NCBI RefSeq assembly: GCF_003386795.1
Contig: NZ_QTUC01000001.1
Coordinates: forward strand, 1,922,001-1,986,000
Length of the DNA stretch: 64,000 bases
Source: Thermasporomyces composti
Lineage (GTDB): Bacteria > Actinomycetota > Actinomycetes > Propionibacteriales > Actinopolymorphaceae
Reading direction: 5' to 3'
Shown here: positions 51,652 to 59,653 of the stretch, piece after piece
How positions within the stretch are numbered: position 1 is the stretch's first letter
Layout: each line of letters starts with the position of its first letter
Notes under the pieces: generated by a model
Seen by the model: the letters and a program-made list of their open reading frames with translations, nothing else
Databases searched by the model: none
What the model was told of the DNA's origin: nothing
Position numbers and translations under genes: made by a program

Positions 51652-51774
51652 GAGGAAGCCTCCGGTCTTAGGACGGTTCCGGTCCCCATGCTTTCGCGGG
51701 CGACGCGACATGGTGCCCGGGCCCCCGACTGTCGAGGGCGGCAACGGCTGCGGTCCGAGCTCACAACCTTTTTG

Positions 51775-51786
51775 GGTAACGCTTTC
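51775..51786. promoter_or_regulatory. Possible LacI-type operator of GH36 gene
   Basis: GGTAACGCTTTC (minus strand GAAAGCGTTACC) is similar to catabolic LacI-family sites. TTGTCG (51792-51787, minus strand) could be the -35 box. The site is 124-135 bases before the GH36 start. Confidence 0.4.
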
Positions 51787-51875
51787 GACAAGTCCTTGCC
51801 GGCGCGTCGATCATGCCTGACACGTCAGGCAGGCCACGCAGGTGGCGCGGCCCCTGCTCGAGGCGGTGAGGCCTC

Positions 51876-52265
51876 ATGCGACTCGTCCTCGAGTGCTCCG
51901 ACGACCTGGAACGGGCCACGGCACTCGCCTCCTGGCTGAACCGCCCCACGGTCACCGAGGTGGTCATCCGACTCCCTTGGCTCGACGAAGACGAACGGCA
52001 CCGATACGCCTCTGCGATCCGACGCCTGTTCAACGACTGCGGGTGCGCCGTCGCCGCCGCAGCCTTCATCGCCGCCCTCGCGGCGACCCTCCTCACCCAC
52101 GTACCCGAACGAGGGTGGTCGTGGCCACTGGTCGGGACCTCCCTCGTCATCAGCATCACCGCGGCTCTCGCCGGAAAGCTTCTCGGTCTGGCATGGACCC
52201 GTCACCGCCTTCGCGCGCTCCTTCGCCGCGTCGGTCGTGGGGGATCCGCCGCTCCCGTGCGCTGA
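51876..52265 (+). CDS. Small membrane protein, unknown
   Basis: 129 residues. An N-terminal cytoplasmic part (MRLVLECSDDLERATALASW) is followed by two membrane helices (CAVAAAAFIAALAATLL and LVGTSLVISITAALAGKLLG) and a basic tail (TRHRLRALLRR). The start has GGTGAGG upstream. It is 44 bases before the metalloprotease gene and probably co-transcribed. The conserved-looking EVVIRLPWLDEDERHRYASA segment may be a binding region. No family recognised; it could help export or restrain the metalloprotease. Confidence 0.6.
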   Translation: MRLVLECSDDLERATALASWLNRPTVTEVVIRLPWLDEDERHRYASAIRRLFNDCGCAVAAAAFIAALAATLLTHVPERGWSWPLVGTSLVISITAALAGKLLGLAWTRHRLRALLRRVGRGGSAAPVR

Positions 52266-52309
52266 CACCGGCCGAACCGGTCCCCTCGTGACCACGGAAG
52301 GAATCCCTC

Positions 52310-53818
52310 ATGGCCGTCGTCTGCACCCAGATCAAGGAATGGGTCGAGGAAAAGGTCTCCAAGCCCATCGAGGAATGGGAAGAGCGTCAAGAGAAGAAGT
52401 GCAAGGACTATCCCTGGTACGACCCGCGCGGCTGGGTCTGCTGGTTCGTCACCGTCCTGGTCAAGGTCGTCCGCTGGGTCGTGGTCACCGTCGGGAAGTG
52501 GGTGATCCGGACCGTCTGCACGATCGTCGGCGCCGTTCTCACCGCCATTCGAGACGTCCTCGTCGGGATCGGTGACATCATCGCCGGCATCGTCACTCTC
52601 GACTGGCGTCGCATCGTCGACGGGCTGATCCGCATCGTTATCGCGGTGGTCCTGGGCGCCATCCGGCTCGGCCGCATGATCCTCGGAGACACCATCGGGT
52701 TCATCATCGACGAGATCGACACGTGGCGGCTGCGTCGGTACGTGCGCGGCCTGCTGGAGGAGAAGTACTCCGGCGACACCCTGGCTCAGATCAAGGAGGC
52801 CATCGGCCTCGACCACGGGACGTTCGGGCTGCGTCTGCACGCTACGGCGTATCGGACCGTCCTGGACTCGGAAACCCCCTCACCACGCGACCCCGCTGTG
52901 GCGAACCTCGTCGCACTCCACAGGAGCGGCAGCATCAATCTTCGCGAGCTCTGCGGCTACGAGTTCACCGAGGGCTTCTGGAACCGCAAGCGCTACAAGA
53001 CAGTGAAGAAGGACGTGGTCGTCGGTGGTGGTGGCGGCGGCGAGTTCGACAACCCGATCAGCGAGGACGAGCTGGATCTCTACCTCCGCTCGGGTGGCAC
53101 GGAGGGACCACGGTTCATCGTCCTTCCCATGCGGGACAGCGCGCTTACCACCAAGGTCGACACCGCCAGGGAGAAGGGACGTGAGCTCGGGCTGATCCTC
53201 ACCTTCGAGCGGGCCACGAAGCCGGTGACCAAGGCGCAGCACATCGTCCATCCCGGGTTCGACACCGGGACAGCCAACAGCTCGCTCACCAGCTTCCTGA
53301 TCGAGGTCATCGGCCGGACCAACAAGACGAACGACGACGCCGCGGCCCAAGCTGAGCTCTGCCACCCGGTCGCCGTCGGCGTGTTCCGCTACACCGACTC
53401 CCTGCGCGGACTCGCGAACAACCTCCGCCAAAGCTCATGCAGGCTCGCCGGCAAGGACACCTCCGGCGTCACGTTCATCGACAACACTCCCGACGAGGTG
53501 TGGAAGTACGTGATGATCCACGAGCTCGGCCACTACTTCGGGCTCTGCCACACCGACGGCCTGGATCGGATCATGTTCTCGTCGAGGGAGAGCACCTGGT
53601 GGCGTGGCTGGCTCCTCCCCCGCCTCCTCCTCCACATCTTCGTGAAGGGCGAGCCCTCCTTCACCTTGTCCGAGGCGAAAGCCGCCTGGAGCTACATCGT
53701 CGCCAACGTCAACCCCGAATGTCTGGGAGCTCGGCCCGTGGGCGGGCCCACGGTGAGGACCCCCGCCGGGGTGCCCGCGCAGACCCGACACACCGGGGGC
53801 GACGCGGGTCAGAGCTGA
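52310..53818 (+). CDS. Trp-rich metzincin-like metalloprotease, possible effector
   Basis: 502 residues. Residues 35-140 form an unusual stretch of Trp/Val-rich amphipathic strands or helices (PWYDPRGWVCWFVTVLVK, VVRWVVVTVGKWV) with repeated W at five-to-nine-residue spacing and no signal peptide. Residues 140-400 are soluble. Zinc ligands are H404-E405-L-G-H408 and H414 (HELGHYFGLCH), matching HExxHxxGxxH metzincins, with M571-type Met-turn candidate IMFSS shortly after. The C-terminal tail is Pro/Thr-rich. GGAAGGA precedes the ATG. Similar Trp-rich N-termini are, from memory, found in effector-like proteins of contractile injection systems; no such system is nearby. Confidence 0.7.
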   Translation: MAVVCTQIKEWVEEKVSKPIEEWEERQEKKCKDYPWYDPRGWVCWFVTVLVKVVRWVVVTVGKWVIRTVCTIVGAVLTAIRDVLVGIGDIIAGIVTLDWRRIVDGLIRIVIAVVLGAIRLGRMILGDTIGFIIDEIDTWRLRRYVRGLLEEKYSGDTLAQIKEAIGLDHGTFGLRLHATAYRTVLDSETPSPRDPAVANLVALHRSGSINLRELCGYEFTEGFWNRKRYKTVKKDVVVGGGGGGEFDNPISEDELDLYLRSGGTEGPRFIVLPMRDSALTTKVDTAREKGRELGLILTFERATKPVTKAQHIVHPGFDTGTANSSLTSFLIEVIGRTNKTNDDAAAQAELCHPVAVGVFRYTDSLRGLANNLRQSSCRLAGKDTSGVTFIDNTPDEVWKYVMIHELGHYFGLCHTDGLDRIMFSSRESTWWRGWLLPRLLLHIFVKGEPSFTLSEAKAAWSYIVANVNPECLGARPVGGPTVRTPAGVPAQTRHTGGDAGQS

Positions 53819-53862
53819 GCCTCGGCATCGCCGGCGCGCGCGAACGCTCTCCTCGGCGTGAC

Positions 53863-53996
53863 CTACTCGGCGGCGGGCACGGCCTTGATCCGAACCGGGA
53901 TCGAGTGCGTGGGGCTCGTGCCCGCCAGGTCCGTGTGCACGTGGTACGCGATCGCCGCTTCCGTGGCGGAGGTCGCCTGGATCTGCCAGGTGCGGT
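53863..53996 (-). pseudogene. Fragment of an unknown gene (C-terminal end)
   Basis: A frame with nearly pure G/C third positions (starting RTWQIQATSATEAAIAYHV, ending IPVRIKAVPAAE, stop at 53863) has no usable start codon. Its upstream side runs straight into a 13-bp inverted repeat, beyond which codon bias vanishes. This looks like the remaining C-terminus of a truncated gene. It converges on the metalloprotease gene. Confidence 0.45.
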
Positions 53997-54032
53997 GACC
54001 GCTTCGCCGGTGTCCATATCGGCGAAGCGGTC
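53997..54032. repeat. Perfect 13-bp inverted repeat
   Basis: Arms at 53997-54009 and 54020-54032 (GACCGCTTCGCCG and complement), 10-base loop. It could be a terminator or the scar of a rearrangement at the edge of the gene fragment. From here to 54304 no gene is recognised. Confidence 0.6.
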
Positions 54033-54304
54033 GGCTCCTGAGACGATCCGTGACTGCCAGCCGGCGGGCCGTCTCCTCGCACCGGCGCGAACGGCTGGGC
54101 ACTCCTTCGTCCACCGACAGACCGCTCAGCCACCTCGCGCTGCTGACTCCTGCCGCACCCCGATGGCGTGGTACGCGACGACGGGACAGTCAGCCGGGAC
54201 AGTCAGCATGGCTCGAGGAGATCAGCCCGTCTTCCTCGCGCGTCCGATACGTGACGGCCGTTAGCTGACGGATCGAACGGTGTTCGCCACCTGGTCGGCT
54301 CCGC

Positions 54305-55546
54305 TCACGCCGACGATCCCCGCGCGAGCTGGTCGGCCGCCTCCGGCTCCGACGGGGCAGGCGGTGTCGCGGGTGTCGGACGACCACCGCTCACCATCGC
54401 GGCCAACGCGGCGAGCCCTCCGGCCACCAGGCAGACCACGAAGCCGCTGCTCGCGCCGAACGCGTCGACCACCTGGCCGGCAACGCTGGAGCCCAACGCG
54501 ACGCCGGCGACGAGCGCGCTCGTCGTCCAGGCGAGCCCTTCGCTCAGGCGGGTGACTGGAACCGTCTGCTCGACCCGCGCCATGGCCGCGACCTGGGTCG
54601 GGGAGATCGTCAGGCCGAGCGCGAAGACGAGGACCGCGAACAACCGCAGGTCGGTGACGAAGGGCAGCGGAACGACCGCACAGGTCAGCGCGACCGCCCC
54701 GATCTGGAACCGTCGCAACGGCGGCGTGCGCAGGCGGAGCGTGCCCAGGACGAAGGCGGCGACCATCGAGCCGCCCGCGCAGATGCCGAGGAGGACGCCG
54801 GCCCACGAGCGGGCGTCCTGCGCCGTGGCGAGCGCGACGACGGAGATGTCGAACGACCCGAAGAGGGTGCCGATGCCGGCGTTCGCCAGCACGAGCGGAA
54901 GCAGCAGGCGCCACCCAAGAGGCTGCGTTCTGGTTCTGCCACCGCCTCGGCCGTGTGCGGGGGGTTCGGTGCTCCGCAGGCTGGCGAAGGCCAACGTGCC
55001 GACGAGCCCGCACACCATCGCGACGACGAGCGCGGCGCTCCCGTTCACCGCGGTGGCGAGGAAGGTCACGATAGGCGGGCCGATCATGAAGAGCAGCTCG
55101 TCGACGACCGCCTCGAGCGCGAAGGCCGTCTGGAGCCGCGAGCTCGACCCGAGGACGTGGCTCCAGCGCGCCCGAACGTAGGAGCCGATCGTCGGAGAGC
55201 TGGCCCCGGCCAGCGCGGCGAGCACATACAGGGAGACGGTCCCGCCCGCCCCCGCCGCGAGGACCACCCCGCAGAGCCCCGCCGCGTGGATGATCGCCGC
55301 GATCGGGAGGATCCGGTGCTGGCCGTACCGGTCGACCCAGCGCGCCTGCAGGGGTGAGCCGATCGATCGGCACACCACGTAGGTCGCCGACACCGCGCCC
55401 GCGATCCCGTAGGAGCCGGTTCGTGCCGAGACGAGCAGCACGATGCCCAGGGAGACCATCGGCATGGGGATCCGGGCGAGGAGGCCGCTGGCGGAGAACT
55501 TCAGCGTTCCAGGCAGGCGAAACAGGCCGAGGTACGGGGCAAGCAC
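54305..55546 (-). CDS. MFS transporter (12-helix)
   Basis: 413 residues from GTG 55546; earlier in-frame starts exist but have no ribosome site, and TAGGGT right upstream suggests a leaderless start here. Twelve hydrophobic helices begin at LLARIPMPMVSLGIVLLVS. The loop YVRARWSHVLGSSSRLQTAFALEAVVDELLFMIGPPI is typical of the small actinomycete MFS group (YfmO/SugE-like exporters of unknown cargo). The C-terminal tail is Pro-rich. It is divergent from the next gene by about 70 bases. Confidence 0.85.
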   Translation of the reverse strand: MLAPYLGLFRLPGTLKFSASGLLARIPMPMVSLGIVLLVSARTGSYGIAGAVSATYVVCRSIGSPLQARWVDRYGQHRILPIAAIIHAAGLCGVVLAAGAGGTVSLYVLAALAGASSPTIGSYVRARWSHVLGSSSRLQTAFALEAVVDELLFMIGPPIVTFLATAVNGSAALVVAMVCGLVGTLAFASLRSTEPPAHGRGGGRTRTQPLGWRLLLPLVLANAGIGTLFGSFDISVVALATAQDARSWAGVLLGICAGGSMVAAFVLGTLRLRTPPLRRFQIGAVALTCAVVPLPFVTDLRLFAVLVFALGLTISPTQVAAMARVEQTVPVTRLSEGLAWTTSALVAGVALGSSVAGQVVDAFGASSGFVVCLVAGGLAALAAMVSGGRPTPATPPAPSEPEAADQLARGSSA

Positions 55547-55553
55547 ACCCGCG

Positions 55554-55559
55554 ACCCTA
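55554..55559 (-). promoter_or_regulatory. -10 box of leaderless MFS gene
   Basis: TAGGGT on the minus strand, seven bases before the GTG at 55546, with no Shine-Dalgarno sequence. Confidence 0.35.
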
Positions 55560-55616
55560 ACCGGTTGACCGACGGCGCCCATGGTCCGCCGGATCAGGAT
55601 CGGCCACGATGGACGC

Positions 55617-56333
55617 ATGCGGACCGTCTGGCGCACGGTGGCGACGGCGGCGGTGGCGGGGCTGCTGGCGGCCCTCGATCTGCCCCGCCTGTCCGGTCGT
55701 CCGGAGCCAGACGCCCACACCCAGCGCGCGTTCGAGGAGTTCACCGCCCGCTTCGTCGACCCGCCGGGGTCGCCCCGTCCGCTCCAGGCGCCCGGCGACA
55801 CCCTGACCTACCTGCGCTGGCTGGCCACCCACCGGGCGGTGCTCTTCCACGGCAGCCGGCGGGGCGGGATCGGCGAGCTGCGTCCCGACCGGGAGTCGCG
55901 CGACGCCAGCCCGTTCGGCAACCAGCGCGCCGTGTTCGCGAGCGACGATCCGGTGTGGGCGATGTGGTTCGCGCTGCTCAACCGCGGGCCCGGCTTCCGC
56001 TCGACCCGGAACGGTGTGCTGTCAGCCGGTGACGGACAGGACGCACGGTGGTACTTCTTCTCCGTCGACATGGACCGGGCCAGGCCCCTGTTCGTCGACG
56101 AGGGGTGGCTGTACGTCGTGCCGCGCGACGGCTTCACCGTCCAGCCGTCGCTCGCCGGAGTCCTGCACTCAGCCCAGTGGGTCAGCCCGGACCCGGTGCG
56201 CCCGCTCGCCAGGTTCGCCGTCACCCCGAGCGACTTCCCGTTCGCCGATCACGTCACACGCCACACCCGAGGCGACTCCATGGTCAAGACGCTCTGGAAC
56301 GCCCGGACATCCGCGCGCCGCCGCGCGAGGTGA
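55617..56333 (+). CDS. Hypothetical protein with ADP-ribosyltransferase-like HGS motif
   Basis: 238 residues. A short hydrophobic N-terminus (TVATAAVAGLLAAL) may be an anchor or signal. The core AVLFHGSRRGGIGELRPD followed by RAVFASDDPVWAMWFALLN has the H-G-S/T...A-T/S-x-D-P-x-x-A pattern of ADP-ribosyltransferase-fold domains such as Arr-like and RES-like proteins. The later WLYVVPRDGF and ARFAVTPSDFP continue a beta sheet. The assignment is by pattern only. It has no obvious antitoxin partner. It precedes the HelD gene by 180 bases on the same strand. Confidence 0.5.
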   Translation: MRTVWRTVATAAVAGLLAALDLPRLSGRPEPDAHTQRAFEEFTARFVDPPGSPRPLQAPGDTLTYLRWLATHRAVLFHGSRRGGIGELRPDRESRDASPFGNQRAVFASDDPVWAMWFALLNRGPGFRSTRNGVLSAGDGQDARWYFFSVDMDRARPLFVDEGWLYVVPRDGFTVQPSLAGVLHSAQWVSPDPVRPLARFAVTPSDFPFADHVTRHTRGDSMVKTLWNARTSARRRAR

Positions 56334-56365
56334 CGCCCAGCGCGAGCTGACGAGCCCGAAAAATA

Positions 56366-56379
56366 GGTGGCGAGCCACC
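56366..56379. promoter_or_regulatory. GGTGGC-GA-GCCACC dyad in helD promoter
   Basis: Six-base arms around a GA centre, overlapping the expected -35 region of a promoter with -10 TAGCGT at 56391-56396. The position and GA-centred layout recall rifamycin-associated elements, though the arm sequence differs. Confidence 0.45.
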
Positions 56380-56390
56380 CGAGTCTCTGG

Positions 56391-56396
56391 TAGCGT
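56391..56396 (+). promoter_or_regulatory. -10 box of helD-like gene
   Basis: TAGCGT (TAnnnT), giving a leader of about 110 bases. The leader contains a palindrome CCGGAGC-CT-GCTCCGG at 56433-56448 that can fold as a stem with a CCTG tetraloop. Confidence 0.35.
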
Positions 56397-56513
56397 ACCG
56401 GCCCTCTTTGCGCAGTCCGGGATCGAAACGAACCGGAGCCTGCTCCGGGGCGGGACCTGTCGATTGCGGTCAGTCAAACCCTTCGTCCAACGCGAGCTGA
56501 GGGCTGTCCTCTC

Positions 56514-58580
56514 ATGGCTGAATCCGCACCACATCCTGCCGACGACCCAGAGTTGCGAGCCGAGCGCGCCTACCTCGCCCAGGCCCGCGCCGCGCTCCGC
56601 GAGATGTACCAGGAGGTCATGGCGTACGAGACGCTGCTGATCGGCAGCGAGGACAACGACGAACGCTTCACCAACGAGTCCTACCAGCGCGCTCGGCACC
56701 TGCGGGCGCAAGCGCTGATTGACATGCCCGACGTGCCGCTCTTCTTCGGGCGGCTGGACAACGAACCCGGAGTCGTCGAGGAGACCGACCAGATCTACGT
56801 CGGACGGCGACACGTCCGCGACCAGGCGGGTCGTCCGCTCGTGATCGACTGGCGGGCGCCGGTCGCGGTGCCGTTCTACCGAGCCACCCGCGACGACCGT
56901 CAGGGCGTCCTGCGGCGCCGTCGCTACGGCTTCTCCGACGACGCGGAGCTGACGGCCTACGACGACGAGATCCTGGTCAGCCCGACCGAGGCCGACCGGG
57001 CGGACGCGATCCTGCTGGCCGAGATCGAACGCCCACGCACCGGCCCGATGCGGGACATCGTGGCCACCATCCAACCCGACCAGGACGACCTGGTGCGAGC
57101 CCCGCTGCAGCCGTCCCTGTGCGTGCAGGGCGCGCCGGGCACCGGCAAGACCGCGGTCGGTCTGCACCGCACCGCCTACCTGCTCTACACCGAACGAGAA
57201 CGCCTCCGTCGCGGCGGCGTCGTCATCGTCGGGCCGAACCGCTCCTTCCTGTCCTACATCCGCCGCGTCCTCCCCGCGCTCGGCGAGGTCGACGTCACCC
57301 AGACCACCGTCGACGAGCTCATCGGCCAGGGACGGCCCAGCGCGCAGGAGGACCCGACCATCGCGCGGATCAAGGGCGACGCCCGGATGGCGACGGTGCT
57401 GCACCGTGCCCTGTGGTCCCACGTCGGTGAGCCGAGCGAGGGCCTGGTCTACACCAAGGGCTCGCGGCGCTACCGCGTGCCCGACTACGAGGTGAAGGAG
57501 ATCGTCGCGGCGTTCCGCGGCACCTCGCGCTACGTCGACGGCCGCAACTCGGTCGCCCAACGGCTCGCCCACGAGGTGCTGGTGCGCATGGAGCGTCGCG
57601 GCGAGGCGCCGGACGACCGCGTCCAGGAGGCCGTGGCCAGGTCCAAGCCCGTCAAGCAGCTGCTCGACCAGTGCTGGCCCAAGCTCGCGCCCGAGCAGGT
57701 GCTGTTCCGGCTGCTGTCCGACGCCGATTTCCTGGCGTCGTCGGCCCACGGGGTGCTCACCGCGGACGAGCAGGCCGCGCTCCTGTGGTCGAAGCGTCCC
57801 CGCTCCTGGAAGTCGGCGCGGTGGTCCGACGCGGACCTCGTCCTGCTCGACGAGCTCGCCGACCTCATGGAGCGTCGCCCCGGCTCGCTGGGCCACCTCG
57901 TGGTCGACGAGGCCCAGGACCTGTCCCCGATGCAGCTGCGAGCCCTGCATCGGCGGTGCCGCAGCGGGTCCATGACCGTGCTCGGCGACCTGGCGCAGGC
58001 GACGACACCGTGGTCGACCGGCTCGTGGGACCAGGTGTTGGAGCACCTCGGCGTCCCGGACGCCCGGCTGGTCGAGCTGGACCGAGGGTTCCGTGTGCCG
58101 GCGCAGATCATCGAGGTGGCCGCCCGGCTGCTGCCGGCGATCGCGCCCGGGCTGCGCCCGCCGACCGGCATCCGCGCGGTTCCCGACGCCTACCAGGTCG
58201 TCGAGACCAGCGACCGTGAGCTCCTGGACCAGGTGGTGGCGACCTGCCGCGCGGCCCTCGCGAGGGAGGGTTCGATCGGGGTGATTGCGGCCGACTCCGA
58301 CATCGCCGCCCTGCACGAGCGCCTGGCCGCCGCGGGCTGCGAACCCGCGCTGCTCGGCGTGACCGAGGACGCCATGGAGTCGGCGCGGCTGGTCTGCGTC
58401 CCGGCGACGCTCGCCAAGGGCTTGGAGTTCGACACGGTCGTCGTCGTGGAGCCGTCTCGCATCGTCGAGGCCGAGCCGCGCGGACTGCACCGCCTCTACG
58501 TCGTGCTCACCCGTGCCGTCACCCGTCTCGTCCTCGTCCACGCCCAGCCGCTTCCCGCACCGATGCAGGACGCCGCCTGA
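56514..58580 (+). CDS. helD: HelD-family ATPase (RNA polymerase recycling factor)
   Basis: 688 residues of the UvrD/PcrA-like superfamily 1 fold in the HelD arrangement. The N-terminal coiled-coil (ERAYLAQARAALREMYQEV) is followed by a 1A beta domain (YVGRRHVRDQAGRPLVIDWRAP), Walker A GAPGTGKTA (residues 206-214), a helical insertion, Walker B LVVDEAQDLSPMQL (about 461-474) and C-terminal motifs ending LYVVLTRAVTRLVLVH. Actinobacterial class II HelD removes stalled or rifamycin-bound RNA polymerase from DNA. It has its own promoter region with a dyad. Confidence 0.9.
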   Translation: MAESAPHPADDPELRAERAYLAQARAALREMYQEVMAYETLLIGSEDNDERFTNESYQRARHLRAQALIDMPDVPLFFGRLDNEPGVVEETDQIYVGRRHVRDQAGRPLVIDWRAPVAVPFYRATRDDRQGVLRRRRYGFSDDAELTAYDDEILVSPTEADRADAILLAEIERPRTGPMRDIVATIQPDQDDLVRAPLQPSLCVQGAPGTGKTAVGLHRTAYLLYTERERLRRGGVVIVGPNRSFLSYIRRVLPALGEVDVTQTTVDELIGQGRPSAQEDPTIARIKGDARMATVLHRALWSHVGEPSEGLVYTKGSRRYRVPDYEVKEIVAAFRGTSRYVDGRNSVAQRLAHEVLVRMERRGEAPDDRVQEAVARSKPVKQLLDQCWPKLAPEQVLFRLLSDADFLASSAHGVLTADEQAALLWSKRPRSWKSARWSDADLVLLDELADLMERRPGSLGHLVVDEAQDLSPMQLRALHRRCRSGSMTVLGDLAQATTPWSTGSWDQVLEHLGVPDARLVELDRGFRVPAQIIEVAARLLPAIAPGLRPPTGIRAVPDAYQVVETSDRELLDQVVATCRAALAREGSIGVIAADSDIAALHERLAAAGCEPALLGVTEDAMESARLVCVPATLAKGLEFDTVVVVEPSRIVEAEPRGLHRLYVVLTRAVTRLVLVHAQPLPAPMQDAA

Positions 58581-58770
58581 GCGACCACACGGGTCGATGT
58601 GCACGGCGGCCTGGCGGACGCCGTCGGCCTGAGCCTGGGCAGTGCTGGACGACCGCGCCCGGACACGAGCCGCCCATCGGAGGCGCGTTCGTGCTTCGCT
58701 GGACGCCGACTCCTAAGAACCGAGCCGACGAGAGATTCGGTCCGGAAGGTCGGTCCGGGAAAGGCACGCC

Positions 58771-59619
58771 GTGCACATCGACCTGTCAGGCCGCGTCGCC
58801 ATCGTCACCGGAGCCGGGCGTGGGATCGGGCGGCACCTCGTCCTTCGGCTCGCGCGCGAAGGCGTGACCACGGTCGCGTTGGATGTCGACCAAGGCAACC
58901 TCGACTCCCTCGGCGGCGAGCTGGCGGAGACCGGCGTCCCGTCCAGCCAGTTCGTCTGCGACGTCACCGACGCCACCCGCGTCCAGGAGGTGGTGGAGGA
59001 GACGGTCCGCCGCCACGGACGCGTGGACATCCTCGTCAACAACGCGGGGGTGGCCGGCGGCGGAGCCGTCGACACCATGCCCGAGGACAGGTGGCGGCTG
59101 TGCCAGGACGTCAACCTCACCGGAACGTACCTCATGTGCAAGGCGGCCGTTCCGATCATGAAGAGGCAGCGGTCCGGGCGCATCATCAACGCCGCGTCCT
59201 TCGCCGCGATCATTCCCACCGTCGGCGGCGCTGCGTACGCGGCGTCGAAGGCGGCGGTGGCGCAGTTCACCCGCGCTCTCGCCGGCGAGCTCGGGCCGTG
59301 GAACATCACCGCGAACGCCTACGCGCCCGGCATGATCCCCACGGAGATGAACCACTTCACCGAGCGTCCGCCTGAGGTGCAGGAGCGGCTGCTGGACCTG
59401 CTCACGATCCGCCGCTGGGGAACCCCGGACGACATCGCGCACCTGGTCTGCTTCCTCGCCTCCGACCAAGCCGCCTACATCACCGGCACCCTCATCGACA
59501 TCAGTGGCGGCAAGCTGGTCACCCAGGTGCCTCGGGTCGCCTACGACCAGGCGGCTCGCCGCGACCCGACCCTTCAACAGCCGACGCCCGACGCAAGGGA
59601 GCCGAGCCGCACACCGTAA
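58771..59619 (+). CDS. Short-chain dehydrogenase/reductase
   Basis: 282 residues of the classical SDR family: cofactor motif TGAGRGIGRHL (TGxxxGxG), NNAGVAGGG, the catalytic N-S-Y-K set with INAASFAAI (Ser/Ala-S) and YAASK, then ITANAYAPGMIPTEM. An acidic VALDVDQ after strand 2 predicts NAD preference. The C-terminus is about 25 residues longer than usual. The start is a GTG with GGGAAAGG upstream. It lies directly before a secreted DUF4838 protein, so a sugar or uronate substrate is possible. Confidence 0.88.
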   Translation: MHIDLSGRVAIVTGAGRGIGRHLVLRLAREGVTTVALDVDQGNLDSLGGELAETGVPSSQFVCDVTDATRVQEVVEETVRRHGRVDILVNNAGVAGGGAVDTMPEDRWRLCQDVNLTGTYLMCKAAVPIMKRQRSGRIINAASFAAIIPTVGGAAYAASKAAVAQFTRALAGELGPWNITANAYAPGMIPTEMNHFTERPPEVQERLLDLLTIRRWGTPDDIAHLVCFLASDQAAYITGTLIDISGGKLVTQVPRVAYDQAARRDPTLQQPTPDAREPSRTP

Positions 59620-59628
59620 GGGTGCGGC
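59606..59628 (+). terminator. Hairpin spanning the SDR stop codon
   Basis: GCCGCAC (59606-59612) pairs with GTGCGGC (59622-59628); the TAA stop sits in the loop. It separates the SDR from the DUF4838 gene and may attenuate readthrough, or occlude the downstream start. Confidence 0.4.
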
Positions 59629-59653
59629 AATAGGAAAAAAGGGGGCACCGCCC

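Noticed and set aside
53997-54032. Hairpin as an attachment site or IS terminal repeat
   Set aside because: No target duplication, integrase or transposase frame is present nearby.
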